The notes: generated by a model from the letters alone, not told the origin. A stretch of 64,000 nucleotides of DNA from Pholiota molesta (GCA_014925825.1 JACGCK010000015.1:434001-498000); one strand, 5' to 3'. Positions 42,710 to 56,882 are shown, counted from the first letter of the stretch. Program-made: numbers and translations.

Positions 42710-45700
42710 CGTGCGCCAGACCGAAAGAGAGAATTGGAAGAGAAGGCGAGAATCGCAGGAGATTCAGCGTTACGGAAGGCAGTGGCAGGTATTTATCACG
42801 TCGGATGAGTATGGCACAAGGTCAATAGAACGCGATGAGAAAGGAGGAAGAATTGGGTTTGTGAGTCAACGTTTCAAGCCAGACGCGTGACTAGAAAGTA
42901 TCATGGTGTGACGTGTCGCGATTCGTGACTCCAATTTAACTTGCCGACATCGGCTTGGCGGCTGTATCTTCGCCTCGAGGTTGCCTCGAGGCTCGAGATG
43001 GATCATGATACATAGTCTCGCGCATCTTCGGACCTGCTCGTCGTATGGCGCAGTGACGGGCCGAGAGCCTCGGTCGCTGCAAGTCTCTAGCCTATGGGTG
43101 CTGCTCCAATATCTCTTTCACGTTGCTACAATCTCGGGGAACACTGGGATGCTTGGGAAGGCTTTCTTATCGTAGGCAAAATCTGCTTGGAGACATACGA
43201 GACTCGTGATATTCACGGACGAGGGCTAGATAAATTCGGAGACGGTGGATTAATCTGGTTACAGGAACTGACAGCAGCAACCAGGAAAGCTAGCCTGTTT
43301 CGATGTCTGGGGGCCGTCGATAAATGTATTGTGAACCTCGGTGTTCTAACCACACTAATACACCACGCCTCACCGCCCAAGCTCGACATCGATGTAATGG
43401 TTATCGATTACCACCTCAAAGCTATCACCGGCCATGAGATATAAACTTCTCCACGTACCCCAGGCTCCTCCACTGCACGCATGCTCCGTGCTTGTCAGGG
43501 CGAATGATAGCGACGGATCTTAGGAGCGTCTGCCCGGATCGCTCAGCGGAGCATGGTTTTGTCGCCCCCAGGCGCGATAATCCGACCGATATATGGATAG
43601 GGCTCGCTCCGTTGTTCTCTTCCAGCGTAACCGGCGACGCTTTCCGTAAGGTGGAGCATCGATATCCCCAGCGCCGACCAAGTATGACGGCATCCCCCAT
43701 ATGCGGTGGCTGTACCGTTCCAATTCCATCCTCTTTGCCTCATGTCATATCATCACAGGGCTAAATCCTAGGATTTCAGAGCGGACGCATCTCAAAAACA
43801 TGCGGCACCAGTGGATGCTTAGGCTGATACATAGTCGTTTGGAGCGCTACGCAACGGTTTTTCAGGTTGCATGCAGCAATGTAAGCATCCCTGCGTTAGA
43901 ATGCCACAAATATCGCATTCTGGGCCCAAGGAATGACTAGCCACCGCCGTAAACCCAAGAGTGTGAGAGGAAGCAATCACGCGTTCATGTGTTTCATTAA
44001 ATTATCACTTACAGCACGTCATTCTCATGAGATGAACGGGGAACTTTTCTATCGCATGAATAGTAGTGCTTCAACTAATTACCACTCCTCTGAATCATTT
44101 TGTATATATTTCTTGGGAGGTTCGGGTGCATATGCAACGAATGGCGGTGGATGCTTTAGAGCCGCCTTCGTGCCTACTCATTGTTCGCCCAGTTGGGACG
44201 CGCCCGAATGATCGTAAACACCGTATTTCGGGACTATCATCCATATATCTCGAGAATCCGCGACCTTATATACGATATACGCAGTAGCATATGTACAGTT
44301 CAAACAAATTCCACCGAATGGCTGGCCGCGGTTGCAGAGCTTTGCGGCTCGGAGTCGGTATGGATGTGCCACCCAGCGCGTCCTGCATCTACATCGCATA
44401 TCTCTGGCCAAGCCGTTCCCGCGGTGGGTGCGTAAGTACTATGAACAGAGATAATTACCTGACTCGACGCCCTGTTGGCTTCGAATGAATGGCCACCCAT
44501 GCCTCCCGATAGGATCTAGAAGCTTGATTCAGACCCTGATTGACGCGCCGTGGTGGCACAAATGAGGTGCCAATCTGCAATTCAAGGTCGAGTCAAGAGT
44601 CAGGTCTGGGAGAAGGATTTTTTGAAGCACAGTATGTAGAGAGCTGTCAGTCGAATTTTAGCACGGCAATCTACGGGCTTATACGAACAATGGGAGTGCG
44701 GCGTACAAGCTCATCCACGCGTCGTTTATTCATAGACTCGTGCACTGTACATCCTCTATAAAAAATAGTCCAGGCATATCGCATCATACCCCACATCAGT
44801 ACATTGTCCTTTCGAAGCCATTTCGTTAATTAGCCACGTACTGTCAATCTCCAAGGCTTCCGCATAGGCGCAAGGTGTAATATCTTATCGCTAGTACCAA
44901 ACGCATATTGTGATTGCTAAGAAACTGACTTCAACTTCTATCGGTACCTAAGTTTATCCTAAGTTTATCTCTACACGCACTGTTCACTATCTCATGTTTC
45001 CAATATAAGCTATCCTATCGGTAATTTCACCGATGATTTCCACCCCAGAAGTGATTCGAAGAAATGACTCTCTTTCCCTCGATGTTTCAAATTAACTATC
45101 TATGGGAGTTAGACGATGACTCGCTGAGGCACAGGCCAGGGAACTCTCCCTTGAAGCCTCTGTGATACGACTCACCCAAGTACACTTCCCATAGACGCGC
45201 CGCAAATCAAATGGCAATTTGGACCCACTGATACATTTCCATGATCGATCGCACCCGTCGGAAATAAACAAAATCGTATCTCGCTGACCGCAGTTCCATA
45301 CCTGTATTCATTGCGTATCTGAATCATATCAAACCTCCGTTGTTTTGTGGCAGGTGCTCTTGTGGCATTAATAAACGTTGGGAAGGTTTAAAATAACCTG
45401 CTCTATGACCGTGCGGTGAAGGCCAGCGCGCACGGTATGCAATGGCCTTCAAAGTGCACAGCAGCGATCGTCCGACATCGACGACATCGCCGAATGCAGA
45501 GCAGTATATATTTCAAGAGTAGCATCAGTCAGTTGCCTCGCAAATAGAATAGATCGTAGTCCAGAATCCATTTCCCTCTTATTCCCGCCGCCTTGAGCTT
45601 GAATGGTCATACGATTATATAAGGTTGCGTTCTCACTGCCGTCGATAGCCATAGGCATTGTGCATTGGATTGACTCGAGCGAAGGTTCCGCCACGCGCCA

Positions 45701-47360
45701 TGGATGAAGCCCCTCGCCTCTCCTCAAGCCTACACGCCCGAGGTGATGTTCATCAAGTCCCCTTTCACCAGACAAGGCAATCGATGTTTCTGGGCATACG
45801 GCCCTAAAATGGGATTCATACGCAGGGCATCGCTGGATCTCACCGTGGAATCTAGACGCAGGCGACACCGCGTGGGATGCCAAACGCGGATAGGGAATGG
45901 AATCCATCCTAACCCTAATGCAAGTCTTGACGATCTCTTGCCCGATCTTGTCATATCTGCATCAGCGCGTCCTTTGATCGTGATCATCATCCTGGGGGAG
46001 TGGAATTGGACCAGAATTCAGATCGCGCACAGAAATGAAATAGATTGCGCGAATTGCTGGAACAACGGGCCCATATTATGCTTCCGCTCGCGGACGACAT
46101 GGATATGTATTGGATGAATATTTGCTCGAGCGTAAGCGCACGACGCGCAGCGCGAGCGCGCTTCTGTGGGGTTACTTACACACATAGTCCATTGATGGAG
46201 CTTGATTCCATCGGCTATTACGGATGAGCGTAAAGTCTGTCAGCCTGGGTTTTATCAACGGGAATGGGCACAGGGCAGAGTTATAATCCATTGCGCTCAG
46301 CCGAGCGTGCGCCCATTTGGAGGCAAAGGTCCGGTATGTCCTGCCCATTTCTGGCCAGCCGTTCAAGTTGCCGCCACCGCCTGCGGAGAAGAGATGACGT
46401 TCGCGCGTACCACGGGACGCCCTGCGCCCTAGGGAGAAGCAGGATGTGTCGCGCATTGACCCTCGCGCGCGGGTGGCAGCGCTTGGGCCGTGGGCCCCGC
46501 ACCAGCGCTTAACGGGCCACAGAATGGATGATTTGCGGGGTGTGGCTCTAGATAGCGCATCAGTGGAGGAGGAGGGAGGAGTGACGCAGTGCAGATCGTG
46601 AGATGTGGAATCGGGCGATGGAAACATTGACCTGTGGGTAGAGTGGGAACAGACGGCCGGGTCTCGCCTGCCTAATCGGGAAGCGTGAAGGCAATGCGCC
46701 TATTTTATCGATGGTGGGTTTTTAGCACACGTGGATAAATATACCATGTTCGATGGACGGACTGCGTACGGGGAGTGCGGGCGAGGGAGGCTGTTGGCGG
46801 TCGATGCAAGCCGCAGAGATGCTGAGCAGGCTGCTGTCGAGGCAGGAGGAGTGGGTGGTGGTGGCATCCGCGGAGGCAAGGGACAATGTTACGTGGGGCG
46901 GTGTGCGGCAACAATTGACTGGTGACTCGCGGGCCAGCTGGCCGGGGGGGCGCAAGACAATAGGGATCTCCATATCAGCGCCAAACATAGTGCAACAGGA
47001 CGTCGCGTCCACTCGTCCAAGCTTTATCGGGCCATGGTCCCTCGATGGATCCATTTTGGGAACAGACAATGAAAGCGAATCCCAGGTGCACCTTACGAAA
47101 CGGGGCTCGTGTTCTTCGGCGGAACCTTTCTTGGTATCGCTTTCCCGACCAGAACTATAAAACTCTCCGCTCGTATTGTTTTGCTTTTGTGCCCCCGCCC
47201 GCCCAATTGTTCTCCCCGATCGCAGAGACAAACAAAAACGATTGGCATACTGCGACACCATTATTCTTTCCCTCCTCTCCTCTCCCGCCTCCTCCACCAT
47301 TGTTCCCACTCTCCTTACGACCCCCTCCCGCTGAATCCTTCATTGTCTCTACGATCAACA
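42710..47360. other. Gene-poor stretch and HMG gene promoter
   Basis: About 4.6 kb without a supportable gene. The longest frames (43425-43700, 45449-45907 and 46172-46627 on the minus strand) show no family features. Sequence from about 46900 is the promoter of the HMG-box gene. A pyrimidine-rich tract (about 47265-47340) directly before its start codon is typical of well-expressed fungal genes. Confidence 0.3.
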
Positions 47361-47363
47361 ATC

Positions 47364-49042
47364 ATGCCCGCCCTACGCACCCGCGATAACCAATCCCGAA
47401 GTAAGTCCTTCCTCCCCACGAGACAATGAAAAAGATTCTGAGCGCGGAACCACTCACCCTTACAGCACTCGAAGTGACGACGGATGCCCCGCAGACCCCC
47501 ACCCTCCACATCGTATCGCCGACGCCACGCGCCTTCACCTTCCCTATAACCCACAACCTCGCCGACAGTCCTTACTCTTCTCCTTGTAGTTCTCCTTTTG
47601 AAGCCGACCTTCGTTCTCTCCCTTCGCAATGTACAACAGCAGCAATCAGTTCATCATCATCATCATTCACGCCCCCTCCACTTACGCGCACGCTCTCCCC
47701 GGAAACCCCCATATCACCCCAATCCGCCAACACCAAGCGCAGAAAATCAACGAGCAGTAGTGACGTCGTCGAACGCCGGCCGAAGAAAGGCGACGAGGAC
47801 TACATCAAACGCCCAGAGAACGCGTTCATCCTGTTCCGCCGCAAATGCTGCGAGGACCGCCAGCAACTGCAGGAGGAGAGCGCCACCGCACCTGAAGGGC
47901 CTGCCAAGAAGCAACGGCAGGCTGATCTCTCCAAGACCATAAGCCAGCAGTGGAAGAGCCTGTCGGCGCACGAGCGCCAGATGTGGGAGGACCTGGCCAA
48001 GTCCAAGAAGAAGGAACACGAGCAGCTGTACCCCAACTACGTGTATCGCCCCCAGCGCGCGAAGGACAAGGATGGCAGGACGAAGAGCAATAAGAAGATG
48101 CTGAAGAGGGTCGAGTTCGATGAGTCAGATTCGGTCTCGTTCATCGTGCCAGTCGCGCGTCCGCAGAATCGCTCCGCTTCAGCGCCCACGCCGCCGCCCT
48201 ACCAGTCGATCCAGATCCCTAACGTGTACCACATGACCCCGTCGTGCCCTACGTCGCCGTCGCTGCTGCCCATGATCAGTCGGCGAGCCGCGGCCCCAGG
48301 GTACCAAGACGAAGGGGTCTCCGGTTTCGACTACCTGCCGAATCCGTCGTATGTGGCGCCCTCGTTCGCGATGCAAGGACAGTTTGAAGCTAGCCTTCAG
48401 GTGCGTATTCTTATCCCCAGCGCCTCTCGTGCTCTTGATCCGTTGGAGACTGACGTGATCGCGTCTGTTCTAAAGTCGTCCGAGTTCCTACGAAGTATGT
48501 TCAACACCCCGAGCCAAAGGAACAACTCAACACCGCTTCAACAGCTCACCATGTCAATGCATCCCAATATGAACTCCTCCACCGACGCGCTCCTGCTCCC
48601 AGCACACCAGATCGTGTCCCCAGGCTCGTCCGGGCCTCCATCACCCTCCTCGGGCCCGTATACGCCCACCTCCATGTTCCTGCCGCAGAACACGTACACG
48701 CTCCCAGTCGACAACTCGCTCGAGGCGCAAGCCCAGGCGGAGATGGAGCTGCACGCGAACATGCAGATGCAGCAGGAGTTCGCGGCGTTCACCTGGGACA
48801 GCGCCTCGCTCTGGTCCTCCGAGCCGGCCGTGCTACTGACGGACGACTTCGACATCAACGCGATCCCGCCGCTCGAATTGGGCATCCCAAAATACACGGA
48901 GAACGTCGCCGTCGCGCACAACCAGTCCGGGCTCGAGTTCGGCCAGGAGTTCATGAGCGCGCTGGAGTGCCGCCAGTACAGCGACGACGGCCACAACATG
49001 GGCCTCATCGGGTTCGACGAGATGATGGCGGGCGGCTTCTGA
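47364..49042 (+). CDS. HMG-box transcription factor
   Basis: Sequence-specific HMG (MATA_HMG-type) DNA-binding protein, nuclear. Exon 1 (47364-47400, MPALRTRDNQSR) joins across a 65-nt GTAAGT...ACAG intron to exon 2 (47466-49042), giving 537 residues. The start is supported by the pyrimidine-rich leader and the in-frame splice. The HMG box spans about residues 125-208: KRPENAFILFRRK, then LSKTISQQWKSLSAHERQMWE and KEHEQLYPNYVYRPQR. An Ala/Glu-rich insert (about 149-162) lengthens the first loop. The rest is Ser/Pro/Thr-rich. Bases 48401-48475 have GTGCGT...AAAG ends and a CTGAC branch site. As 75 nt, they could be retained or removed without changing frame. In mushrooms such factors control sexual development, and the specific role here is unknown. 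Confidence 0.87.
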
Positions 49043-52000
49043 GCGGGGCATGCCTGCGGATGCTGCGCGTCTCTGGGTTTCCTGCCTGCCTGCCTGCGAC
49101 TTCCTTCATTAATTTTTTGGACGATATGTTTGGATTATTTGTATTGTGCGCACCCTGTCTGTCTGTCTGCGCCGCTCTCCCCCGCGCGCTTCTTCTTTTT
49201 CCGCCCTTGCCTAGGGCCCGGTCGCGGACGTTGCCTGTGTACGTCTTCTGTTCTTTTCCATCCATTTCCCCCCCACTTGTTGTTTTGCCCGATTCTGGGT
49301 CTGTAATCATAGTCGCTTTCCTGCGTAACCAATCAATCAACCCACCACTCACGATGTGAGGATGTGTCGTCGCGGCGTACTGGGTACCCCATCCTGCCGG
49401 CCATCCTCGGATGCGTCTCGACGACCATCCCCATGTTTGCTTCACCATATCCACCCTCATGTGCGCCACGCTTGATTACTCATTCACGATCCATTCATGA
49501 ACCCACCCATACCACTCCCACTCCGCATATACCCTCCTCACTTACTTTTATTACTTAACCTTGCGGCTCGCCGAGTTCGCGCCTTATTTTTGTCGTGGCG
49601 TTTAACATCATCACTTTTGTTCGTAGTCCTGTACACATGGTTCTCCGGGAAGTGAATTGTTTTTCTGACACTTCATTTCCACTGTAAAAATTCTTTGCAA
49701 TCATAGATGAAAAGACAATAAGAAAGACGCACCGGAGAAAAATGCCAATTCGGTTAGTCGAATTTTCGATTGGAATCGGAGTTGGTGCGGGGTCCCCGAT
49801 AAAGGACTTCGATTATCTCACACTCGCCTGTAAGCGAAGACCGATAAGATTAACCACGTATGGCGGCTGGGAGAAATGATACGGAAATAATCAGTATTAT
49901 TCAATCCTTTCGCTCGGCATGCTCACCTTTGATTGGGGGAACCTGTCCACGAGGAAAGGTTATTTCTAGAAGAGTGTTGAGAGTGTTAAAAATTCGGACG
50001 CGCAGAAGCACCGGGCGGAGGAATTCGGGGCGGAGGGCGCTGAGAAATTCGCACCCCGAAACGCAGGCGCGACCCACCGACTGTCGGTGGCGCAGGGACC
50101 ATCCAGTATGAGCAGGATGGGACATCATGTGGCGCAGAACTGTCGCATCGTTGGCGAGCGTATGGATCAGGAAGGCCGAGGGCGGAGATGAACGACAGTA
50201 TAGAGTCCGATGTATATGGCCTAGGCGCGCTTGAGGTTTGTGATGGAATGCTGGGAACATTGCGTAAAGAAAATAGCGACCAGTGTGGTATGTCGAAACC
50301 GACTGCTTGTCTCGCTATACGACACGGGATTCTTCTTGGAAAGTGTGCAAACCTTATTGCAGCGGGGCGAAGGGGAATAATTGAGTTAGATATTCTGAGC
50401 ATAAATCGTAGCAGGGATGAGAATTAAACCTTGGGCGATAATGACACGAGCTTATTTCACGATTACAATCACATCTGAGCGATGGATTCCATAAAGAGAG
50501 AGAAGGTTTAACTGTTGAAAGTGGTAAGTCTGAGAGGGCCTCGACGCTGATTGAACACGAACCTTTCATTATCATGAATATATTGAAGAACAAAGGGCAG
50601 AGCTACGTCAATGGGATCATGGGTGGGGGAATAAGAACTCAATAATTTGGCTATAGTTCTGTGGCGTAGAGAAAGCGCCAATACATCACTGGTGAGATTC
50701 ATCGAAGAGAGATGTCATGAAAACAAAGAACTTGCATAGGCCGTCCGTCCCAAGCGACGAGGTATATCTGCTTTTACGATTCAGCCTAGAGTTGAGCGAT
50801 GATTCAGTGGGAGTAGTGGCGGAACCATCAGCATCTGAATGACTTACCATGTTAAATACGCAACCCCTATCAACATGAGGATGCAGCATTGGCCACCACG
50901 TTCACGATATCGCGGCGTTAATGTGACTGTGGGCGCAAGGTGCCCACCGATGGCAACCTCAAGGCAATCTCGCCATCTTTGCGCGGGCAGCATAGATTAG
51001 TGAGAAGAGATGCTAGCTCGAGTGGTAATCGTGCGCAGTGAGAATCATGCGCAGTTTAGCTTGGGTTGAGAAGAGACTTTAACCAAGTCCATTCGTTGAA
51101 AACACCTCGTGGCCAGCGCGTGCATGAGCCAACTTGGAGACCAGACTTAACTGCTAAGTCACGACTCGCGCTGTTAAGGCCATGTACGATGTAGATCCGG
51201 AAGTATATGCGGCCTCGAGGTCTGCATCATCATTCTCTCCTGCCCACATTACGCACATGTGGGTGCATGTTCATGATCAGGCGTCTTATATGAAACGTCA
51301 ACGCATTGTTTCACCCAGAAGACCTTGAAGTGCGGAGACGTACCAGAGATCCCTTAGCAAAACAAAGCAGCACCAGCAAAGACCATGTCATCCGATCGAC
51401 AACAGCTGCCCAGAAGTTGATATTTATGGAAGGCTCGACGCGTTTTAGATGATGAAAGTCAGGGGATATGTTCCAGAGGTTAATATTCGCGTGTTTTCGA
51501 GCCATACTAAACCAAAGCTTGCATTTGGTTGAGACTGTGAAAGATGGGAGGCAACGCAGGCAGCGGGCGTAGTTACTAGGAGACGGAAGATGTGAGACAG
51601 CTTAGGGTCGGTCAACACGTGACCTTTTACCCTTCAAAATGTCCTTCGACCAACCTTCGACGTTAGGAGCGTAAGTAAGTAAAAGCTAACTCAAACTGCA
51701 GACCCCTGCTAGCATCCGAGCTTTGAAGTCGCAATTCTGCTACGGAATGTCTACTATAGACAGCCAGTATATCGCTACGAGTCTTAATAGAGCAATCAGG
51801 AGCGATCCCCCAGGAGTCAGCCGAAATGCATGTATGTCCAATCGGCAGAGTCCAGAGACAGAGCCACCACGATTGAAAGTTCGGAGCGAGAGTTTTCTCA
51901 AAATTCGAGCTCTATATGACTGCTGAATCATGCAAAACGCTCCATTATCTTTTGTGGACCCTTGCATCGAGAACATGCAAACCACAACCCATAATGTAAT

Positions 52001-52780
52001 ACCATCAACTTCGTATCGAGAAATTATTCCCTCCTGGATGCTCCCTTGCACTAGAAGCCATATCTTCCTAGACTTCTGTGCCCCTTCTACTTATAAGTGT
52101 TCGTTCTGTCGCCCTTTAATCTATCAAGAGAATCATACTATTATTATGCGCAACGCATGAAAGGATATCACGTCTTCATCAGTGCGAAGGGATCAACGTC
52201 TCAATGTGATAAAATCACCTTGGGTCCGCAGAATGCACTTCTTTGCATTCGCCATCAGTGATACACCAATAAGTTTCTACAGCGTTAAATATTTGATGTT
52301 TTGATTGAAGGTTATCCGCGGAGCGTCGGATTTCTTTGACCTGTGTTCGCTGAATGGGAGTCGCAATCAACCTGTCCTCTTGAACACCTACTCTTCCAGA
52401 AACTGAGTCTGGCTCGACGGTGCCTTTTTGCTCGAAGCGTCGTTGCTAGAACTCATATGATAGGGTACCCAATACTTAGGATTAAAAGTCTGAAGCGCTC
52501 GACGAAGCTGCTAGTTGGAAATCCATCAGTGCCTCCTAGGATTTCGGAGGAAGTAGTTCACGTTGAACCCAGACTGTCTCTTGGATTTGAGCTCCACAGC
52601 AATCGCAAGAGAGAAGCAATATTCGTCTGAAAATTATTGTTTGCAACGGTGCGTAGAAGTCGCTTGAACATGATGGACATACGACTGATGATCACTTGCC
52701 TGTAAGTTCCCGAACGTAAGTAACGATTGCGCGAAGATTCATAAGACAAATAATTATAGTACACAATACAGGCAATATAA
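49043..52780. other. HMG gene 3' flank and gene-poor stretch
   Basis: A GC-rich 3' flank with CTGC/CTGT microrepeats (about 49080-49170) is followed by sequence without a clear gene, apart from the weak candidate at 49901-50402. Nothing else supported. Confidence 0.3.
49901..50402 (-). CDS. Unrecognised candidate gene, possible mitochondrial presequence
   Basis: From the ATG at 50402 the first 30 residues (MLRISNSIIPLRPAAIRFAH, then more Arg without acidic residues) look like a mitochondrial targeting sequence. Overlapping open frames continue to a segment ending LEITFPRGQVPPIK before a GTGAGC donor near 49930. A single continuous exon chain is not obvious, and one frame change (intron or missing base) is needed. 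No domain is recognised. Confidence 0.2.
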
Positions 52781-52781
52781 A

Positions 52782-54388
52782 TCAGATAGCGCTGACTTGA
52801 GTCAGAAAGCCCATGAGATGCACCGGCAATACCGGTGCATGAGACAATGCCAACGCCGGAGGTGGAAACACTCCTCTCGATGGTTTATCAGCTGGGTTGA
52901 CTTTCGTCGAGACCCACCTCACGACCAAATCCAGCTTGGATTTCTGGCATAAGCGCACGATACGTTTTAGGATACCGTCCAAATCATAATGAGGCTTCCA
53001 GCGGCCTTCGCGCAGCGCGTTCACAACGCCGAGGTTATCCGACCGAATAACGACCCTCGCGTCGTAATATCCAGCCTCGATGAGGGTCATCACGCCCAGC
53101 TCCACAGCGATGAGCTCGGCCCACGACATAATGATTATGCCGTCAGGGCCTACAGGGATTGCAGGGTGGCCTTGCGCGAACCTCCAAGCAAGCCAACGCT
53201 GGCCGAAGACCAGTCCTACGCCGTAGGACGATGCATCCACAAATACCTCCGGTCGCGTAGGCAGAGATGAAGATGTGGAGGGCAAAGGGAGCGAGGTAGG
53301 GCCCAGACGAGTGGGCGCCTCAGCACGTGGTGAGGCCGATACCCATGATGGAGTGCGCCAGGTGAGGAGAAGGTATAGTTGGCCAGCGGTGCGCTTCTTC
53401 CGGGGGGTACGGTGCGCGTCTTGGACGAGCAACTTAACATCACCGAGCGCTTCGGTATTCCCGATCTCCTGAGCGGCATTTATAAGCGTCGAGAGCTCGT
53501 CGATGCTAAGCTCTGTTTCGAGGAGAGGCGCTGAAAGTAACTCTTCGTGAAGACTAGTGTCCGACTCCTCTGACGGAGGCGTATCTGAGTCCGAATTCGA
53601 GATAAGGGACGAAGATGAGGACGACGTGGCCGCATTGTAGCCGTCGCTTTCACTGTCGCTTTCGTTGAAAATATGAGCGTCGAATAAACAGAAACCAGAG
53701 AGGATTAAACCCACCTAACATTGCCGTTACCGAAACCTGCCCAGAATCGACCTTCTTCGAGGCGCTCTCTGCCATCCATAAATTGTAGTTGCTGAGCGAG
53801 TAGGAAATCGTCTTCATCATCGCCATCGTCGGAAAAGCCAAAGCCAACTTCTTCACGCCTAACCATCACGGCGTCGTCGTCTGGCCAAGTGTTACTTGTG
53901 TTTCCCGCGTGCTCGAACGACGCTGTGGACGACGCGGGAGAATTGGCATGGGAGACAGGCTCGAATGAAAAGCAGTCAGAAGCCCACTGCGACGGTGGTG
54001 CACCATCAACGCGGCCGACTATGTCATCGTAGGCCATCTGCATGGCCATAAGCCTATCTCGAAGGACTCCGATCTCTGCCTCCAGGCTTTCAGTGCGCTC
54101 CCGGTGCCGATGCTGCGAGACGCGTAGTTCCTCCTGCTGTCTGCGTGCCGTCTGTAGCCGTCCTCGATATCGAGAGAAATGAATGCTGTCATCTTCCAGC
54201 TGGAGACGCCGTCCAAGTGCAATCCCGTCCTTGAAAGTTCCTTCCTTGCTATGCATTGGGGCGGAACGAAACGTTTGGTCGACATGTTTCGTGTAGGCGT
54301 GGGCGGCCAAAAGATTATTGCGGGAGGATGAACTCGATAGATAAACTCGAACTCCTGTGCCTTCAAGCGGGTGAGAATGGTATATCAT
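52782..54388 (-). CDS. Coiled-coil protein fused to an RNase H-type domain
   Basis: Exon 1 (54388-53715) encodes a coiled-coil-like segment rich in Arg/Glu/Gln (RGRLQTARRQQEELRVSQHR, then LEAEIGVLRDRLMAMQMAYD) and an acidic stretch ending in FWAGFGNGNV. Exon 2 (53658 or 53652 down to 52782) stays in phase with either acceptor and adds a Ser/Asp/Glu-rich linker. A retroelement-type RNase H fold follows, with acidic residues in VFVDASSYG, SWAELIAVELG, VIRSDNLG and NPADKPSRG, that is D-E-D-D intact. Total length is about 516 residues. No reverse transcriptase, integrase or recombinase lies next to it. It may be a domesticated RNase H or the remains of a DIRS-like element. Confidence 0.6.
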
Positions 54389-54394
54389 ATTCAG

Positions 54395-56880
54395 ATATTA
54401 GAGAGATTTATGTCGAAGTAAATCACCAATAAAACGGTTGAACTCTGGCTAGAGTCGATGCAACTGGAGGGATTTGGGGTCGCCATTGAGCTTGCGAGTC
54501 TATGTATATGGGCCTGGTGGCAAGCGTGTCATGGGTGAGGCCTTCAGAGGCACGATGCCTCGAGGATACATCCTCTAGCTACACACAGAATACACGGCTC
54601 CTACACGTGAATCACGATGATTAGGATGGGGCAGGAGTAGGCGTGTTGACATCGTCCAGAAATCACAGTGCTGAGCAGGTGCTGAGTGAACAGAGGTGAA
54701 CGGTAGGAAACAAGCTCACGTTGGGATCAATTCAGCAGTGTTCCAAGTTCCGACACAACGTGGGAAGATTTACAGTCTATTTTACATCGCCATGGGTTTG
54801 AGTACAGGCGTTTATTTGAGCTAAATTGGTCAGCTTGGTGCGAAGTAAGTGCAATGCGTTTTGAGCCAGTCGAGATAGGGAACAATGACTTTGGAATTGT
54901 GTCCAGTCAGAAACGGATCCGACGAGGCTCAGCATCCGAACTTATCAGTCAAGAGAATGACGCGAAACCCAGGCAGATGCCAGAGACGACACGCAAATCA
55001 CCGAAAATCATCATGAGAGAGTTACATACTTAGAGTCTTCAGGAAGATGCATTGGGTTCAAAGGAGTAAGCATTTTGAAATCTTTCCTCACGCATGCTTC
55101 TGAGTTACGGCTCAGTATTTTCAGATGATTCAGACTCTAGCTATTAAAATGCTGAATTTGAAGACCTAGTCCGATGTTGAGAGAGAAACTTGGGAAGGAC
55201 CAATATCAGACTGGAATGCGTATTGTACGGTCCCGTTGAACCCCTTGACTGACCAGATCGTCGAAAGTATATAAACGAGCACGAGTACACAGAAAGTAGT
55301 TCTCAGATTTCTATTACGAGAAAACAGAAGAACTTACATTTCTAATACGAACAGTCTGTGATGGACGCCTGGGTGATTGCAGCTCTCGAGCGAAAGATTT
55401 GACACAATGTTGAAATAATACGGTTGGTTCGGTAGATTTCGAGATTTTACGAGACGTAGCATGTGCTGTATGATCACCAAGACCAACCTACATTAGCTAA
55501 TTGAGATTATAATCAAGAGAATTTGCATAGCTGCGTCGAGGCGAAGAGTTGGGAATGGTAATGATAACATTTATCATGCGATGTTACGGGGCCATGGGAG
55601 CGGCGCATAAATGGCGCCTTTCTGGCACCTTTCTTGACAAGCCCAGCCTCAGAGTATTGCTGCGATGCAATGTAACACCTGGACAGATAATCTCTACTGC
55701 ATAATGCTATATGGTGATTTTATCGGTGTATGCATCGGCGGGTTCAAAACATCGATCAATCCTTGTTACTACTCTTCACCAAAGTACAATGAAATCCGTA
55801 TATCTACTGGTTTTTATAGCATTCAAGTATTTCGTAACAAACAGAAAGAGTAATGTAAAGCGGAATTTCTGATTGATATTATCCCTATTAATAGTCAAAG
55901 AGTCCTCATGAAGGACGAGTGGTAAGTCAATTATATATAAACGAAGTGCGTATATCTACTCGCATGACCCAGTACCGATTTTTGGCATTTATTATGTATC
56001 TGGATATTGCATATTCCCAGGACATAAAATAGAGGGAAGTGCAAGACATCCGCCAAAAACGGACAAAGACTTTCCAAAAGCAGCCAAACTGTTCCGATAT
56101 GGAACGCAGTCATTCGGACCATGGATCGGCTAGTCGTCTTACGAAAAAGTTATTTCGTTGCACACGAAGCCCTCGTATTCTGTAGTACTTTGGGTACTTC
56201 ACACACTTTCGACAAACAGCTGGGGAAATGCAATCGCCTTGTAGAATGCGTTCTTCGGGCCGATAATCTAATAGATACGCATCAGGCGGGGTTGACTTTC
56301 CGGGCTGCGGTTATGCGACTGACTTGCATGTTTCAGCGGCATGGTATTCAAAGACGTAGTTTGCTACTTCTAAAATTCTGTGTATCACGCCCAAGCAGAT
56401 AGTACCCTTCCGCTAAAGCATTTGGTTTAAATACGAAGCTTATGTATGATATCAATTCAGGTGCCCAGCCTACGTCTGAATTCGCAATGGCACTTGAGCT
56501 CAACTTCATGGCTGTCTACTTTATTCCCACAGTTTTGTTTCAGGATGAGTTCATCATTCCGGACAAGGATCTTTTCTTTCGGCGCTAACGGGGTTACCTC
56601 TAATATAACATGACAAAAATATTCGTTCAACCCATAATAGATACGTAGCTGCTCTCGAGACACATTGAAAGGTTATATGCCTCAGTACTATTTGTCACCA
56701 ATTCTCCCAAGCCGTATCTTGTCGTAATGGTGGTATAAATCTCCTCAAATTCCATGCGGTCTCACAAGGCAAATCGTTGTCTCCGTTCATGTGTGAAAGC
56801 TCACAGCTTTTACGAAAGATGCATACCGGTCAGCAGAATCTCGATGACAAGATTGAAACGGCATGCGCTTCCCATTGAAT
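54395..56880. other. Gene-poor stretch
   Basis: About 2.5 kb with only short frames on either strand. The right end is the laccase 2 promoter. Nothing recognisable otherwise. Confidence 0.3.
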
Positions 56881-56882
56881 GG

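Noticed and set aside
46722..47309. 195-codon minus-strand frame upstream of the HMG-box gene
   Set aside because: It overlaps the promoter and pyrimidine-rich leader of the HMG gene and has no family features. Probably chance.
47747..49008. Several minus-strand frames opposite the HMG-box gene
   Set aside because: Shadows of a GC-rich coding region.
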